From NCBI GenBank assembly GCA_937928035.1, contig CALFWA010000263.1:1-15822 (forward strand): a stretch of 15,822 nt of DNA. Reading direction: 5' to 3'. Made by a program: the position numbers and the translations under genes. This DNA is from an uncultured Caldilinea sp. Lineage in GTDB: Bacteria > Chloroflexota > Anaerolineae > Caldilineales > Caldilineaceae. Within the stretch, counting starts at the first letter, position 1. The number at the start of each line of letters is the position of its first letter. This document shows, piece after piece, positions 1-15,540 of this stretch. Below the pieces are notes generated by a model. It had not been told where the DNA came from. It did not search any database and was given only the letters and a program-made list of their open reading frames with translations.

Positions 1-34
1 ATTGGCGCTGCAATTTTCTGAATTCTGACAGAAA

Positions 35-49
35 TTGTATACTGTACAA
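35..49 (+). promoter_or_regulatory. possible promoter/operator upstream of the wzz-like gene
   Basis: A TATACT hexamer (38-43) matches the -10 consensus at five of six positions. It sits inside an inverted repeat, TTGTA-N5-TACAA (35-49). No convincing -35 hexamer lies 16-18 nt upstream, so the promoter call is weak. The overlap of a -10-like box with a palindrome would suit a repressor site. The leader to the preferred start at 157 would be about 105 nt. Confidence 0.3.
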
Positions 50-156
50 GTTAGCACAGTTGCGGAGCGACCGTTGCCGGCGTCAGCGTGCAACCATGGA
101 CGCGGCCATGTCTGCGCTGACGGTGAAAATCATTTGTGAAAAGGATCGAGCGTTTT

Positions 157-2148
<1,992 letters not shown>

Positions 2149-2169
2149 ACGTTTCCGCCTTCCTGACCG

Positions 2170-3889
<1,720 letters not shown>

Positions 3890-3925
3890 AGGAAGGTTTG
3901 TTTTCGTTTTTTTGACCTCCACAAT

Positions 3926-3954
3926 TTGACACGCTACCCCTTCTTTCCTATACT
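3926..3954 (+). promoter_or_regulatory. sigma-70-type promoter of tRNA-Asn
   Basis: A perfect -35 hexamer TTGACA (3926-3931) is separated by exactly 17 nt from TATACT (3949-3954), five of six matches to the -10 consensus. Transcription would start near 3961, about 11 nt before the tRNA. The strength fits a stable RNA gene. Confidence 0.85.
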
Positions 3955-3970
3955 TTAAGTGTTGGCAGCG

Positions 3971-4047
<77 letters not shown>

Positions 4048-4052
4048 GAAGA

Positions 4053-4091
4053 AAGAAACCCTTGCACTCAAGCTGCAAGGGTTTCTTGTTT
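4053..4091 (+). terminator. intrinsic terminator, probably bidirectional
   Basis: A perfect 14-bp stem (4053-4066 with 4074-4087) encloses a 7-nt loop and begins six bases after the tRNA CCA end. Downstream on the plus strand is GTTT; the 3' arm itself ends in TTTCTT. On the minus strand the 3' arm also ends in T-rich sequence followed by TCTTC, so the same hairpin can end the converging sugar operon whose last gene stops at 4183. Confidence 0.88.
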
Positions 4092-4182
4092 GGTGATGGC
4101 CGGAGAAGTCAGGCTGGCTAACCCGGCGCCCAACCGATGAGAATTTCTTCCAGACTAGCGCATTGTCCTTCATTCTGAGCGA

Positions 4183-4566
4183 TCATCCTTTGACATAAGA
4201 GAGCTTTTCGCAGATCAGACCTCCTCTCACCTGATAGAGATCGACCCCGCGTACATGCCCCGCCTGTCCGGCATTGTCCACCCAGTCGTAACGCCAGCGC
4301 ATGACGCAATGCGTGCCCACCCCGAAGATTTCTTCGATCTCGATATGGGCATGCGGCGACTGTTGAAAGAACGTGTGCCAGAAGTGCGTCACCGCTGCTT
4401 TGCCCGCATAGACGGCGCCATCGGGAGGCGGGGACGTGTTTTCAAAGACGCAATTCTCGCTCATCAGTTCCATCATGCCGTCCACGTCATGGCGATTGAA
4501 GGCCTCGTTGAAGGCCAGCACGGCCCGCACCACCTCTTCCGCCTTCGACATGCGCACAGGGCTCAT
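4183..4566 (-). CDS. SnoaL-like / NTF2-fold small protein
   Basis: This 127-residue protein has the size and pattern of the SnoaL-like NTF2 fold. The N-terminal helix AVLAFNEAFNRHDVDGMMEL is followed by ENCVFEN, then GKAAVTHFWHTFF, a strand-rich C-terminal half and GVDLYQVRGGLICE, all positions where family members are recognisable. Members serve as small-molecule isomerases, hydrolases or binding proteins, so function cannot be stated. The start is secure: AGGAGG lies 7 nt before the ATG and overlaps the stop codon of the ROK gene just upstream, so the two are translated together. It is the last gene of the minus-strand locus and ends about 95 nt before the shared terminator. Confidence 0.72.
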   Translation of the reverse strand: MSPVRMSKAEEVVRAVLAFNEAFNRHDVDGMMELMSENCVFENTSPPPDGAVYAGKAAVTHFWHTFFQQSPHAHIEIEEIFGVGTHCVMRWRYDWVDNAGQAGHVRGVDLYQVRGGLICEKLSYVKG

Positions 4567-4577
4567 CGATTTTCCTC

Positions 4578-5525
4578 CTACGACGCTGCTTGCAATGCTT
4601 CACGCGCCAGCCAGGCGCACCCGAGGAGGGCGGCGTCCGTGTCCAGTTGATTTTGCACGATGCGCACGCGTTTACCCACCGAGCGGAAGCTGTAGCGCGG
4701 GGCCGTGCGCCGCGCCGGCTCTAACAGCAGGTTGCCGCAGTGCGCCACCGAGCCGCCGATCACATAACATTCGATGTCTAGGATCATGGCCAGAGTGGCA
4801 ATGGCGACGCCAAGCGCCTCGCCTGCCTCGGTGAGAATGCGCAACGCCAGCGCGTCGCCCTGCTGCGCCAGCGCCGCCACTTGCTGGCCGTCCAGCGCAG
4901 TCGAGGTCTCCAAGGTGGGCGTTTCTCCCCGTTGCGCGGCTACATAGCGACGCGCCAGCCAGGGGCCGCTCATGAAGGTTTCAACGCAGCCGCGCGAGCC
5001 ACAGGAACAGAGGGCGCCGGCGCGATCCAGCGTCGTGTGGCCGAACTCGCCTGCGGAGTTGTGCATCCCGCGATAGACCTGCCCATCGGCGATGATGGCT
5101 GCGCCGACGCCCGTGCCGACGATGATATACACCATGCTGCGCTCGCCGCGGCCAGCGCCGTAGTGAAATTCGCCCAGGCCGGCCGCCTTGGCGTCATGGT
5201 CGAGGCGGACGGGCGCATTCAAGCGTTCGCTCAGCAGCGCGGCCAGCGGCGCGTGGTGCAGGCCGGGAATGTTCGGGGGATCGAGCAAGACGCCGGCGGC
5301 ATGATCGACCGGCCCGGGCGTACAGACGCCTACTGCAGCCACACGCTCTCCCCTGGGGAGCTGCTGCTGCATCTCCTCGATGCTCGCCGCAATTCGTTCC
5401 ACCACGGAATGCGGCCCCAGACGGTCTTCGGTCGGGAAGCGTCGTCGCGCAATGATTCGATGATCCGGCGTCACCAGCCCAATTTCTGTCTTAGTGCCGC
5501 CCAAATCGACGCCTGCTACGAACAT
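4578..5525 (-). CDS. ROK-family sugar kinase
   Basis: This is probably a cytoplasmic ATP-dependent kinase for a hexose or hexose derivative. The 315-residue protein has the N-terminal phosphate-binding motif GVDLGGTKTEIGL (from residue 5), a candidate catalytic Asp111 in LDHDAKAAGLGE, the strand VGTGVGAAII (136-145), and the ROK zinc signature: GEFGH with His163, then C173, C175 and C180 in CSCGSRGC followed by VE. No N-terminal helix-turn-helix is present, so it is a kinase rather than an Nag/Xyl-type repressor. One variation is His110 where the family usually has Asn before the catalytic Asp. An AGGA lies about 7 nt before the ATG. It has its own extended -10 promoter and forms a tight pair with the SnoaL-like gene. 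Glucokinase, fructokinase, allose kinase and N-acetylmannosamine kinase remain possible. Confidence 0.88.
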   Translation of the reverse strand: MFVAGVDLGGTKTEIGLVTPDHRIIARRRFPTEDRLGPHSVVERIAASIEEMQQQLPRGERVAAVGVCTPGPVDHAAGVLLDPPNIPGLHHAPLAALLSERLNAPVRLDHDAKAAGLGEFHYGAGRGERSMVYIIVGTGVGAAIIADGQVYRGMHNSAGEFGHTTLDRAGALCSCGSRGCVETFMSGPWLARRYVAAQRGETPTLETSTALDGQQVAALAQQGDALALRILTEAGEALGVAIATLAMILDIECYVIGGSVAHCGNLLLEPARRTAPRYSFRSVGKRVRIVQNQLDTDAALLGCAWLAREALQAAS

Positions 5526-5563
5526 TTCTGCATCCTGATTCGTTGTTTTTGGGTTGCCGATGG

Positions 5564-5572
5564 ATTATAACA
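5564..5572 (-). promoter_or_regulatory. extended -10 promoter for the ROK kinase and SnoaL-like genes
   Basis: On the minus strand the 56-nt gap upstream of the ROK gene contains TGTTATAAT, a perfect extended -10 (TGnTATAAT). No good -35 hexamer lies upstream, which is usual for extended -10 promoters. The predicted start point is near 5557, leaving a leader of about 30 nt with a Shine-Dalgarno. It would let the kinase be made independently of the rest of the locus. Confidence 0.6.
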
Positions 5573-5581
5573 CTGTTTGCT

Positions 5582-6004
5582 TCAATCGTTTGGGTTCGCT
5601 TCAAGGAGCCGAGCGCCCATCGCCGCCAGCGCCATATCTTCTTCTTCCGGCAGGCCGCTGACCCCTACGCCGCCGACGACTTGTCCTCGATAACGGAGGG
5701 GGACGCCGCCGCCCCATGCTGTATAGCGCAGGTCGCCGAAGTTGGTCATCGGCCAGCTGTGGCTGCGCGAGGAGTCGCCGATGGCGCGGGTCGGCTGCTG
5801 CTCGCGTGCAGCGGTGAAGGCTTTGTTGATGGCGATCTGAATCGACGGCAGCTTGCAGCCATCGGTGCGCAGAAAAGCGATCAACTCGCCATGCGCATCG
5901 ACGACCGCAACCGCCGCACCTTTGCCTTGCTTCTCCAGCTCGCTGCGAATCGCCTCGATGATGCGCAGCGCGTCCTGATGTGACAATGTAAGCTGTTCGT
6001 GCAT
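5582..6004 (-). CDS. GlcG/HbpS-like (DUF336) protein
   Basis: This 140-residue protein has the hallmark layout of the GlcG/HbpS family (also called heme-binding or haem-degrading domain): an N-terminal helix, then AVAVVDAHGELIAFLRTDG (about 31-49), a helix with INKAFTAA, and the C-terminal stretch GQVVGGVGVSGLPEEEDMALAAMG. Family members include the heme-binding HbpS and GlcG of the glycolate locus; most are uncharacterised, so heme binding here is only a possibility. AAGGGA lies about 7 nt before the ATG. It sits between the GMC flavoprotein and the ROK kinase, separated from the former by a 136-nt spacer with a hairpin repeat. Proteins of this family often accompany dehydrogenases of small organic compounds, so an accessory role to the flavoprotein is conceivable. 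Confidence 0.78.
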   Translation of the reverse strand: MHEQLTLSHQDALRIIEAIRSELEKQGKGAAVAVVDAHGELIAFLRTDGCKLPSIQIAINKAFTAAREQQPTRAIGDSSRSHSWPMTNFGDLRYTAWGGGVPLRYRGQVVGGVGVSGLPEEEDMALAAMGARLLEANPND

Positions 6005-6038
6005 ACTCCTATCCCTTAAAAATCCATGAAACGGCGTG

Positions 6039-6073
6039 CCAAGACCTGCGGCTGGGAGCCGCAGCTACGGTGA
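6039..6073 (-). repeat. REP-like hairpin element, copy 1
   Basis: This 35-nt element forms a perfect 8-bp stem (CTGCGGCT with AGCCGCAG, 6046-6053 and 6057-6064) around a 3-nt loop, flanked by the conserved bases TACGGTGA. A second copy lies in opposite orientation at 15541-15576 and differs at one loop base plus a small difference in the flank. It occupies the spacer between the GMC flavoprotein and GlcG/HbpS-like genes. No T-run follows, so it is not a terminator. Confidence 0.7.
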
Positions 6074-6110
6074 GGCCGGTGTATTCTCGTTAAGCGTAGA
6101 GATCGTCGCT

Positions 6111-6126
6111 GCATTCCCGTGAATGC
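6111..6126. repeat. short inverted repeat in the spacer after the GMC gene
   Basis: GCATTC and GAATGC form a 6-bp stem with a 4-nt loop 15 nt beyond the GMC stop codon. There is no T-run on either side, so it is unlikely to terminate transcription by itself. It may be part of the same intergenic repeat unit as the element at 6039-6073. Confidence 0.35.
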
Positions 6127-6140
6127 ACCAAGGACCTGAT

Positions 6141-7640
6141 TTATTTTGAAATCTTCTCCGCCACGCGCAACGCCTGCGCCGCAATGGTTAGCGCCGGATT
6201 CATCGCTGCAGAAGAAGGGAAAAACGACGAATCAACCACCCACAAATTCTCGACGTCGTGGGCGCGACAGTAGGGATCGAGCACTGAAGTGGCCGGGTCT
6301 GTCCCAAAGCGAAGCGTGCCGCACTGATGGGAGTTCGTCTCGATGCCCATCGGTTTGATAAAGATGAAGCGATAGCCGACCGTGCGCATCATCTCTTTCG
6401 CCGCTTCGACGAGTCTGCGATGCGCCGTCAGGTTGTTGGGCTTCCAGTGGATCACCACCCGCCCATCGCTGCGCAGCTCAACGCGGTTGTTCGGGTCGGG
6501 CAGGTCTTCGGACATCACCCACCAATCGACGCTGCGGTCGGCCATCCCTTGCAAAATGGACTTGGGCACGAGCGGTTGCGCAGCGGTCAACATGCCGGCC
6601 TGAAGCTTTCCTAGCAACTGAATGTTGCCCATCGGATAGGGAAAGTTCGGCCCTCTGAAGTAGAAGTCGTTGACAGCCATCGTCTTCTGAAAGATCGTCG
6701 GATTGCGCCGGAGGGGATCGACCGCCATCAGCGCCGTGTTGTTGTGCACCATGTAGTTACGCCCCACCAGGCCGGACGAGTTCACTAGGCCATTGGGGTG
6801 TTTGTCATTGGCGGAGCGCAGCAACAGCAGCGCCGAGTTGACCGCGCCACAAGAGACGACAAATCGATCGGCGTGCACGGTCTCCTTTTGTCCGTTGCGC
6901 TCCACTTCAACCGCCACAATGCGGCGACCCGTCGCATCCGTCAACAGTCGTCTCGCCAGCGTGCGCGTCCATAGGGTGATGTTCGGGCTGTCCAGAGCCG
7001 GTCGTACGCAGCAGACGTCGCTTTCTCCCTTCGCCAACACCTGGCACGGAAAGCCGTCGCAGGTTTTGCAGCGGATGCACCGCCCGCCGGCGCGCAGGTC
7101 GATGGCCATCGGCAGATGAAACGGATGAAGCCCCTGACGGCGCAGCCGATCGCACAGATCGTCGATGTACGGCTCGTGAGATACAGGTGGATAGGGAAAT
7201 GGCCCGGAACGCGGCGGCTCGGTTGGGTCTTCGCCGGGCGCGCCATGCACCAAATAAATTGCTTCGGCGCGGGCGTAGTACGGCTCCAGGTCTTCGTAGG
7301 AGATCGGCCAGGCCGGCGAGGTTCCGCCTTCGTGCTCGATGGCGCCAAAGTCTTCCTTGCGAAAGCGGGGCAACGCAGCGCCGTAGACCTTGGTGTTGCC
7401 GCCGACGAAATAATGCACGCCGGGATGAAAGGGTTTGCCGTCTGCACCATACCAGGTTTCATTCGGCTTATAGCGTCGGCGGTCGAAGACTTCTGCGGGC
7501 TGCCAGTTTTGCGGCTCCTGTGGCAAAAAGTCGCCCCGCTCGATGAGCAGAATGCGGAGGCCGCTGTTGCGCAACGCGTAGACCAGCGTTCCGCCGCCTG
7601 CGCCCGTGCCGATGATAACGAGATCGAAGTGCTCCGCCAT
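6141..7640 (-). CDS. GMC-family FAD-dependent oxidoreductase with a cysteine cluster
   Basis: This flavoprotein probably oxidises a hydroxyl group of a sugar or sugar derivative. The 499-residue sequence opens with the FAD-binding strand and glycine loop VIIGTGAGGGTLVYAL and the acidic end of strand 2, LLIERG. FVVSCGAVNSALLLL matches the GMC signature region, and the C-terminal domain carries the candidate catalytic pair His438 (NSHQCGTLRFG) and Asn481 (AAMNPALTIAAQAL). A cysteine-rich insert lies at 188-211: C188-x2-C191-x2-C194-x4-C199, then C210-C211, suggestive of a metal or Fe-S site. No signal peptide or Tat motif is present, so it is cytoplasmic and its electron acceptor is unknown. 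It starts 10 nt after the second permease gene, tying it to uptake. Choline and glucose dehydrogenases are distant alternatives. Confidence 0.85.
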   Translation of the reverse strand: MAEHFDLVIIGTGAGGGTLVYALRNSGLRILLIERGDFLPQEPQNWQPAEVFDRRRYKPNETWYGADGKPFHPGVHYFVGGNTKVYGAALPRFRKEDFGAIEHEGGTSPAWPISYEDLEPYYARAEAIYLVHGAPGEDPTEPPRSGPFPYPPVSHEPYIDDLCDRLRRQGLHPFHLPMAIDLRAGGRCIRCKTCDGFPCQVLAKGESDVCCVRPALDSPNITLWTRTLARRLLTDATGRRIVAVEVERNGQKETVHADRFVVSCGAVNSALLLLRSANDKHPNGLVNSSGLVGRNYMVHNNTALMAVDPLRRNPTIFQKTMAVNDFYFRGPNFPYPMGNIQLLGKLQAGMLTAAQPLVPKSILQGMADRSVDWWVMSEDLPDPNNRVELRSDGRVVIHWKPNNLTAHRRLVEAAKEMMRTVGYRFIFIKPMGIETNSHQCGTLRFGTDPATSVLDPYCRAHDVENLWVVDSSFFPSSAAMNPALTIAAQALRVAEKISK

Positions 7641-7650
7641 AGCGCCTGCT

Positions 7651-8501
<851 letters not shown>

Positions 8502-8505
<4 letters not shown>

Positions 8506-9545
8506 GACTCCTCCTTCAACGTGCTGGCCAGATATGGAACAATCACAAGGGCCACCAGCACAAGCATGATGATAGCTGCAGCGGAGCCGAGGTTGTAGCG
8601 CGTGGCCTTGAACATCTGCTCAAACACGAAAATGGCGGGCACGTCAGTGGCGAAGCCAGGGCCGACGCCGGCCATGGTGTAGACCAGGTCAAAGATTTTG
8701 AGCGATACATGCAGTAAGATAACGACGACGCTGATGGTCACCGGGCGCAACATTGGGATGATCACCCGATGATAAATCTGAAACTCGCCGGCGCCGTCGA
8801 TGCGGGCCGCCTCGCGCACCTCGTCGGAGATCGTCGCCATGCCGCCGAGGTACAGCGCCATCACAAAACCCGAAAGCTGCCATGTTGCTGCGATCGCCAC
8901 AGGAATCATCGCCAGGGGAATACCCCATCGCACCTGCCAGCTCTCGGCGCCGGGGAGCACGGCGGCGAGAATGCCGTTCACCTGGGCCACTACGGTTGGG
9001 TCGGTGATCCAGCCTGGCCTGAGCGGCCCCATGCCTATCTGCGCTAAAAGATGGTTCATTCCCAACAGCTCAAACAGAAGATTCAAACCAGTCTCCGGGT
9101 TGAAAATCCACCGCCAAACCACGCCGGTCACCACGAACGAGAGAGCATAGGGGAAGAGAAAGATGTTGCGAAAAACATGATGGCCGGCCAGGTGACGATC
9201 CAACATCACGGCCAGCGTCAAGCCCAGCGTCACGGCGAAGGCAATAAAGAATACGGTGAAGACGAACGTATTGCGCAGGTCCGCCTGCCAGCGCGCCATG
9301 GCAAACAGTTCTCCATAGGTGGCGAAGAGCGGTTCGCGCAGCGACAGGTCCACCTTCAGGGTGCGCCAGTTGGAGAGGGAAACCCAGAACGTGAAGCTGA
9401 TGAACACATAGACGAAGATCGCCAGCGCCACGATCGAGGGCAGCAACAACAGCACAGTCTGCATCGTCTCCGACAGGCGCCAGCGACGCGTCTCAACCGA
9501 CGCTGTGCGCACAGCCGGGGTGGAATCGGTGGAGGCAGTGGTCAT
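8502..9545 (-). CDS. ABC sugar transporter permease, MalF type
   Basis: This is the first inner-membrane subunit of the carbohydrate importer. I start it at the ATG at 9545 (MTTASTDS..., 347 residues), with AAAGG about 7 nt upstream; the same frame runs back to 9593, but that part lies in the hairpin spacer. It has a cytoplasmic N-terminal tail, a first helix near 29-54, further helices, and the EAA loop EVREAARIDGAGEFQIYHRV (about 242-261) followed by IIPMLRP. A region near 150-210 between two helices is longer than in minimal permeases and is probably a periplasmic loop. It overlaps the second permease by four nucleotides. Confidence 0.92.
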
Positions 9546-9572
9546 GGGCACGCCTTTCTGAACGATCCTTGT

Positions 9573-9618
9573 TTTTCCGGTCTCCAGTCTCACGAATCAG
9601 CGACTGGAGACCGGAAAA
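9573..9618 (-). promoter_or_regulatory. 17-bp hairpin between binding-protein and permease genes
   Basis: A perfect 17-bp inverted repeat (9573-9589 with 9602-9618) has a 12-nt loop and lies 11 nt after the binding-protein stop codon. In the minus-strand RNA the hairpin is followed by A-rich sequence, not a U-run, so it is not an intrinsic terminator. Hairpins in this position in maltose-type operons shield the upstream mRNA from 3' exonucleases and raise the level of binding protein relative to permeases; the same role is inferred here. Confidence 0.75.
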
Positions 9619-9629
9619 TTCAGAACTTT

Positions 9630-10952
9630 CTACCGCCCGAATCCCGAACTCTGTGCAGCGGCGACCAGCGCGTTGGCAAAGGCGTCGACATTTTTGTCGA
9701 CGACGAAGACGGTCACGGCGTCGTTCAGCGCCTGCTGGAAGTCGGCCGGCGCCGCAGAGCCGTGCACGACCGTCGGCACAAGCGCGTCCTTCGCAAACGA
9801 ATCCATCGACCAGTTGTGATAGGGACCGAATTTCGCGCGATCGCAGTCGGTGCGCGCACAGATCGAACCTTTCAGCGGGTTGAACGCTTCTTGCGCCTCT
9901 TTGCCGCCGATCACGCGCAGCCAGTTGATGGTGTTCTCTCGATTCGGCGCGCCGTTGCCGAGCACGAAGCCATCCGCCACGATCATGAAAGATCCATCGG
10001 TGCCGGGGTGGCTGACCCAGCCGAAGTCTTCGTTGTCAACCTTGCCGGCGTTGACGAACTCGCCGTAGGCCCAGTCGCCCATCGAGTTGAAGGCGCAGCC
10101 TCCATCCATCAACTTCTTGACCGCCTGATCCCAGGAGAGCGCAGCGTGGTCATCGTTTTGGTAATCGAGCATGCGGCCGTACACTTCCATGGCCTGTTTC
10201 ACATCCGGCTCATCAAAGCGCACTGAGCCGTCCCACAGGCCGTTGTAGCGCTCCGGCCCGATGACGCCCAGCAGGGTGTTCTCGAAGAGCTGCGCCGAAG
10301 CCCAGATGCCCGAGTCGCCGACGCAGAGCGGCGTCACTCCCGCCGCCTTAAGCTGCTCGGCGATCGTAAAGAATTCATCCACGCTCAGCGTTGCGCCGAT
10401 CTCAATGCCGTTCTCTGCGAGCAACTTCTTGTTGTACCAAAAACCGTTGCCCCGGTGGACGCCCACCGTCACCTGGTAGAGTTCGCCGTCTTTGGTCATC
10501 ATGGCGCGCAACGCCTCGGGCACGACGGCCTCCCACCCTTCCTCCTGATACAGGCTGGTCACCGGCTCGACGTAGCCCGGCTCCACATACTGGCCGAGCA
10601 GCTCATAGCCCGGATGCACCTGCCAGGTGTCGGGCACATCGCCGCCCGCCAGCCGCGTTTGCAGCACAGGCCGCGCCGCTGAACCGCCGCCGCCCGCCAC
10701 CGTTGCATTGATGATCTCTACGTTTGGATACTGCGCGCTATACACGTCGAAGAGCGCCTGCAGGGCTGCCGCCTCGCCGCCGGATGTCCACCAAGAGAAA
10801 ACTTCCAGCTTGCCGCCGCTGGCCTGCGCCTGCTCCCCGGATGGAGCCGCCTGCTCGCCGGCAGGCGCCGCCTGTGGCGCCATGCATGCAGTCATGACCA
10901 GCGCAAGCAAGAGAATAAGCGTCCCTACGGACAGGGTTCTTTTGCCGAACAT
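9630..10952 (-). CDS. ABC transporter sugar-binding lipoprotein, glucose/mannose-binding type
   Basis: This is the extracytoplasmic ligand-binding subunit. The 440-residue precursor has a short basic start, a hydrophobic core and a lipobox ending in Cys23 (MTAC), then a Gly/Ala/Gln linker before the mature domain. The start of the mature part (LEVFSWWTSGGEAAALQALF, then NATVAGGGGSAARPVLQTRL and GGDVPDTWQVH) closely resembles glucose/mannose-binding proteins of the GtsA type and the Thermus thermophilus glucose-binding protein as I recall them, as do LSWDQAVKKLMDG, MGDWAYGEF and FNPLKGSICAR. This suggests glucose, galactose, mannose or a related hexose. Mature Cys residues in TPLCVG, GGCAFN and SICARTDC could form disulfides. 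AAGGAG lies 7 nt before the ATG. No ATPase gene accompanies it. Confidence 0.9.
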   Translation of the reverse strand: MFGKRTLSVGTLILLLALVMTACMAPQAAPAGEQAAPSGEQAQASGGKLEVFSWWTSGGEAAALQALFDVYSAQYPNVEIINATVAGGGGSAARPVLQTRLAGGDVPDTWQVHPGYELLGQYVEPGYVEPVTSLYQEEGWEAVVPEALRAMMTKDGELYQVTVGVHRGNGFWYNKKLLAENGIEIGATLSVDEFFTIAEQLKAAGVTPLCVGDSGIWASAQLFENTLLGVIGPERYNGLWDGSVRFDEPDVKQAMEVYGRMLDYQNDDHAALSWDQAVKKLMDGGCAFNSMGDWAYGEFVNAGKVDNEDFGWVSHPGTDGSFMIVADGFVLGNGAPNRENTINWLRVIGGKEAQEAFNPLKGSICARTDCDRAKFGPYHNWSMDSFAKDALVPTVVHGSAAPADFQQALNDAVTVFVVDKNVDAFANALVAAAQSSGFGR

Positions 10953-10956
10953 GTTC
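10947..10956. other. palindrome over the binding-protein start codon
   Basis: GAACATGTTC is a perfect 10-bp palindrome that spans the ATG at 10950-10952. A short palindrome of this size can arise by chance; it could also fold to modulate initiation or be a protein site. No second copy was seen. Confidence 0.2.
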
Positions 10957-11027
10957 TTTCTCCTTATACTGAAAAGGTCTGAAGCATCGATGGAACGGTT
11001 GATGTTCTGGGAAGCTTTGGGTGTGAT

Positions 11028-11055
11028 TTACATCAGGCTCACCTCCTTTCGGAGC
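11028..11055 (-). promoter_or_regulatory. strong Shine-Dalgarno with ATG-TAA start-stop in the importer leader
   Basis: On the minus strand GAAAGGAGGTGA (11039-11050) is a perfect complement of the usual 16S rRNA 3' end. Eight nucleotides after AGGAGG comes ATG (11031-11033), immediately followed by TAA (11028-11030). No longer frame begins here. The Shine-Dalgarno can also pair in a small CTCC-GAAA-GGAG hairpin (11043-11054). The binding-protein gene starts 75 nt further on. A ribosome parked on a start-stop could protect or regulate the leader mRNA. Confidence 0.5.
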
Positions 11056-11100
11056 TTGACCGTTTCTAAACCCGAATCGATGCCGATGACGTAGGAAGGA

Positions 11101-11199
<99 letters not shown>

Positions 11200-11243
11200 C
11201 TACACGCTCTCGGCGTTGCGCACCGCCGCCCCAGGACCGGCGT

Positions 11244-12389
<1,146 letters not shown>

Positions 12390-12399
12390 AGGTGCATCC

Positions 12400-13200
<801 letters not shown>

Positions 13201-13296
13201 GAGATTTTACGCTCCTCAAACTGGGTTTAAGTTTGTTGAGATTTCTAAGGTCGGGAACTACAGAACTAGATCGACAAGAGTCATCCCTCTCTTCTT

Positions 13297-15331
<2,035 letters not shown>

Positions 15332-15342
15332 AGGCGCCTCAC

Positions 15343-15364
15343 AATGAATGTGCAAATGTTCATT
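15343..15364 (-). promoter_or_regulatory. candidate operator of the SorC-type regulator
   Basis: AATGAA-N10-TTCATT is a perfect 6-bp inverted repeat with 10-nt spacing, just before the GTG start of the regulator and downstream of its candidate promoter. The half-site and size resemble operators of SorC/DeoR-type proteins (TGAAC/GTTCA-like). It would suit autoregulation by roadblock. No second good copy was found upstream of the importer genes. Confidence 0.45.
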
Positions 15365-15382
15365 CTAAGTGCGATTGCACAG

Positions 15383-15411
15383 AGCGTAGCACATGGATAG
15401 GCGTTTGTCAA
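15383..15411 (-). promoter_or_regulatory. candidate promoter of the sugar locus
   Basis: On the minus strand a perfect TTGACA (15406-15411) is followed after 17 nt by TACGCT (15383-15388), which matches the -10 consensus at only three positions. The predicted start point is near 15376, giving a leader of about 45 nt to the GTG start. A strong -35 with a weak -10 would fit an activated or regulated promoter. Confidence 0.45.
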
Positions 15412-15471
15412 GGAGTCACCTTGAACTCAGGCAATCGATAGAGGGGATTGAGCAAATCGTCAGCAAGAGGC

Positions 15472-15512
15472 CCTCACCCCCTGGCCCCCTCTCCCAAGCT
15501 GGGAGAGGGGGA
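15472..15512. repeat. C/G-rich hairpin repeat
   Basis: CCCCCTCTCCCA (15485-15496) and TGGGAGAGGGGG (15500-15511) form a perfect 12-bp stem with a 3-nt loop, preceded by CCTCACCCCCTGG. I recognise this kind of sequence as a dispersed intergenic repeat in many genomes; its translation gives spurious peptides such as SPSLGEGARG. It lies in the roughly 320-nt gene-free stretch 15421-15740 together with another hairpin repeat. Confidence 0.65.
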
Positions 15513-15540
15513 GGAGGGAGCGCCCGCAGGCGCTTTGGAT

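Noticed and set aside
9546..9593. Upstream start of the MalF-type permease
   Set aside because: It falls in the hairpin spacer and lacks a ribosome-binding site; the ATG at 9545 has one.
9051..10226. Long plus-strand open frame of 391 codons
   Set aside because: It is antisense to the MalF-type permease and binding-protein genes, both clearly recognised; the translation is Arg/His/Gly-rich and resembles no family. High GC keeps antisense frames open.
13201..13296. Possible promoter or terminator between the zinc dehydrogenase and the epimerase-like gene
   Set aside because: Only a weak CAAAC/GTTTG inverted repeat is present; no hexamer pair or T-run hairpin, so I do not call a feature.
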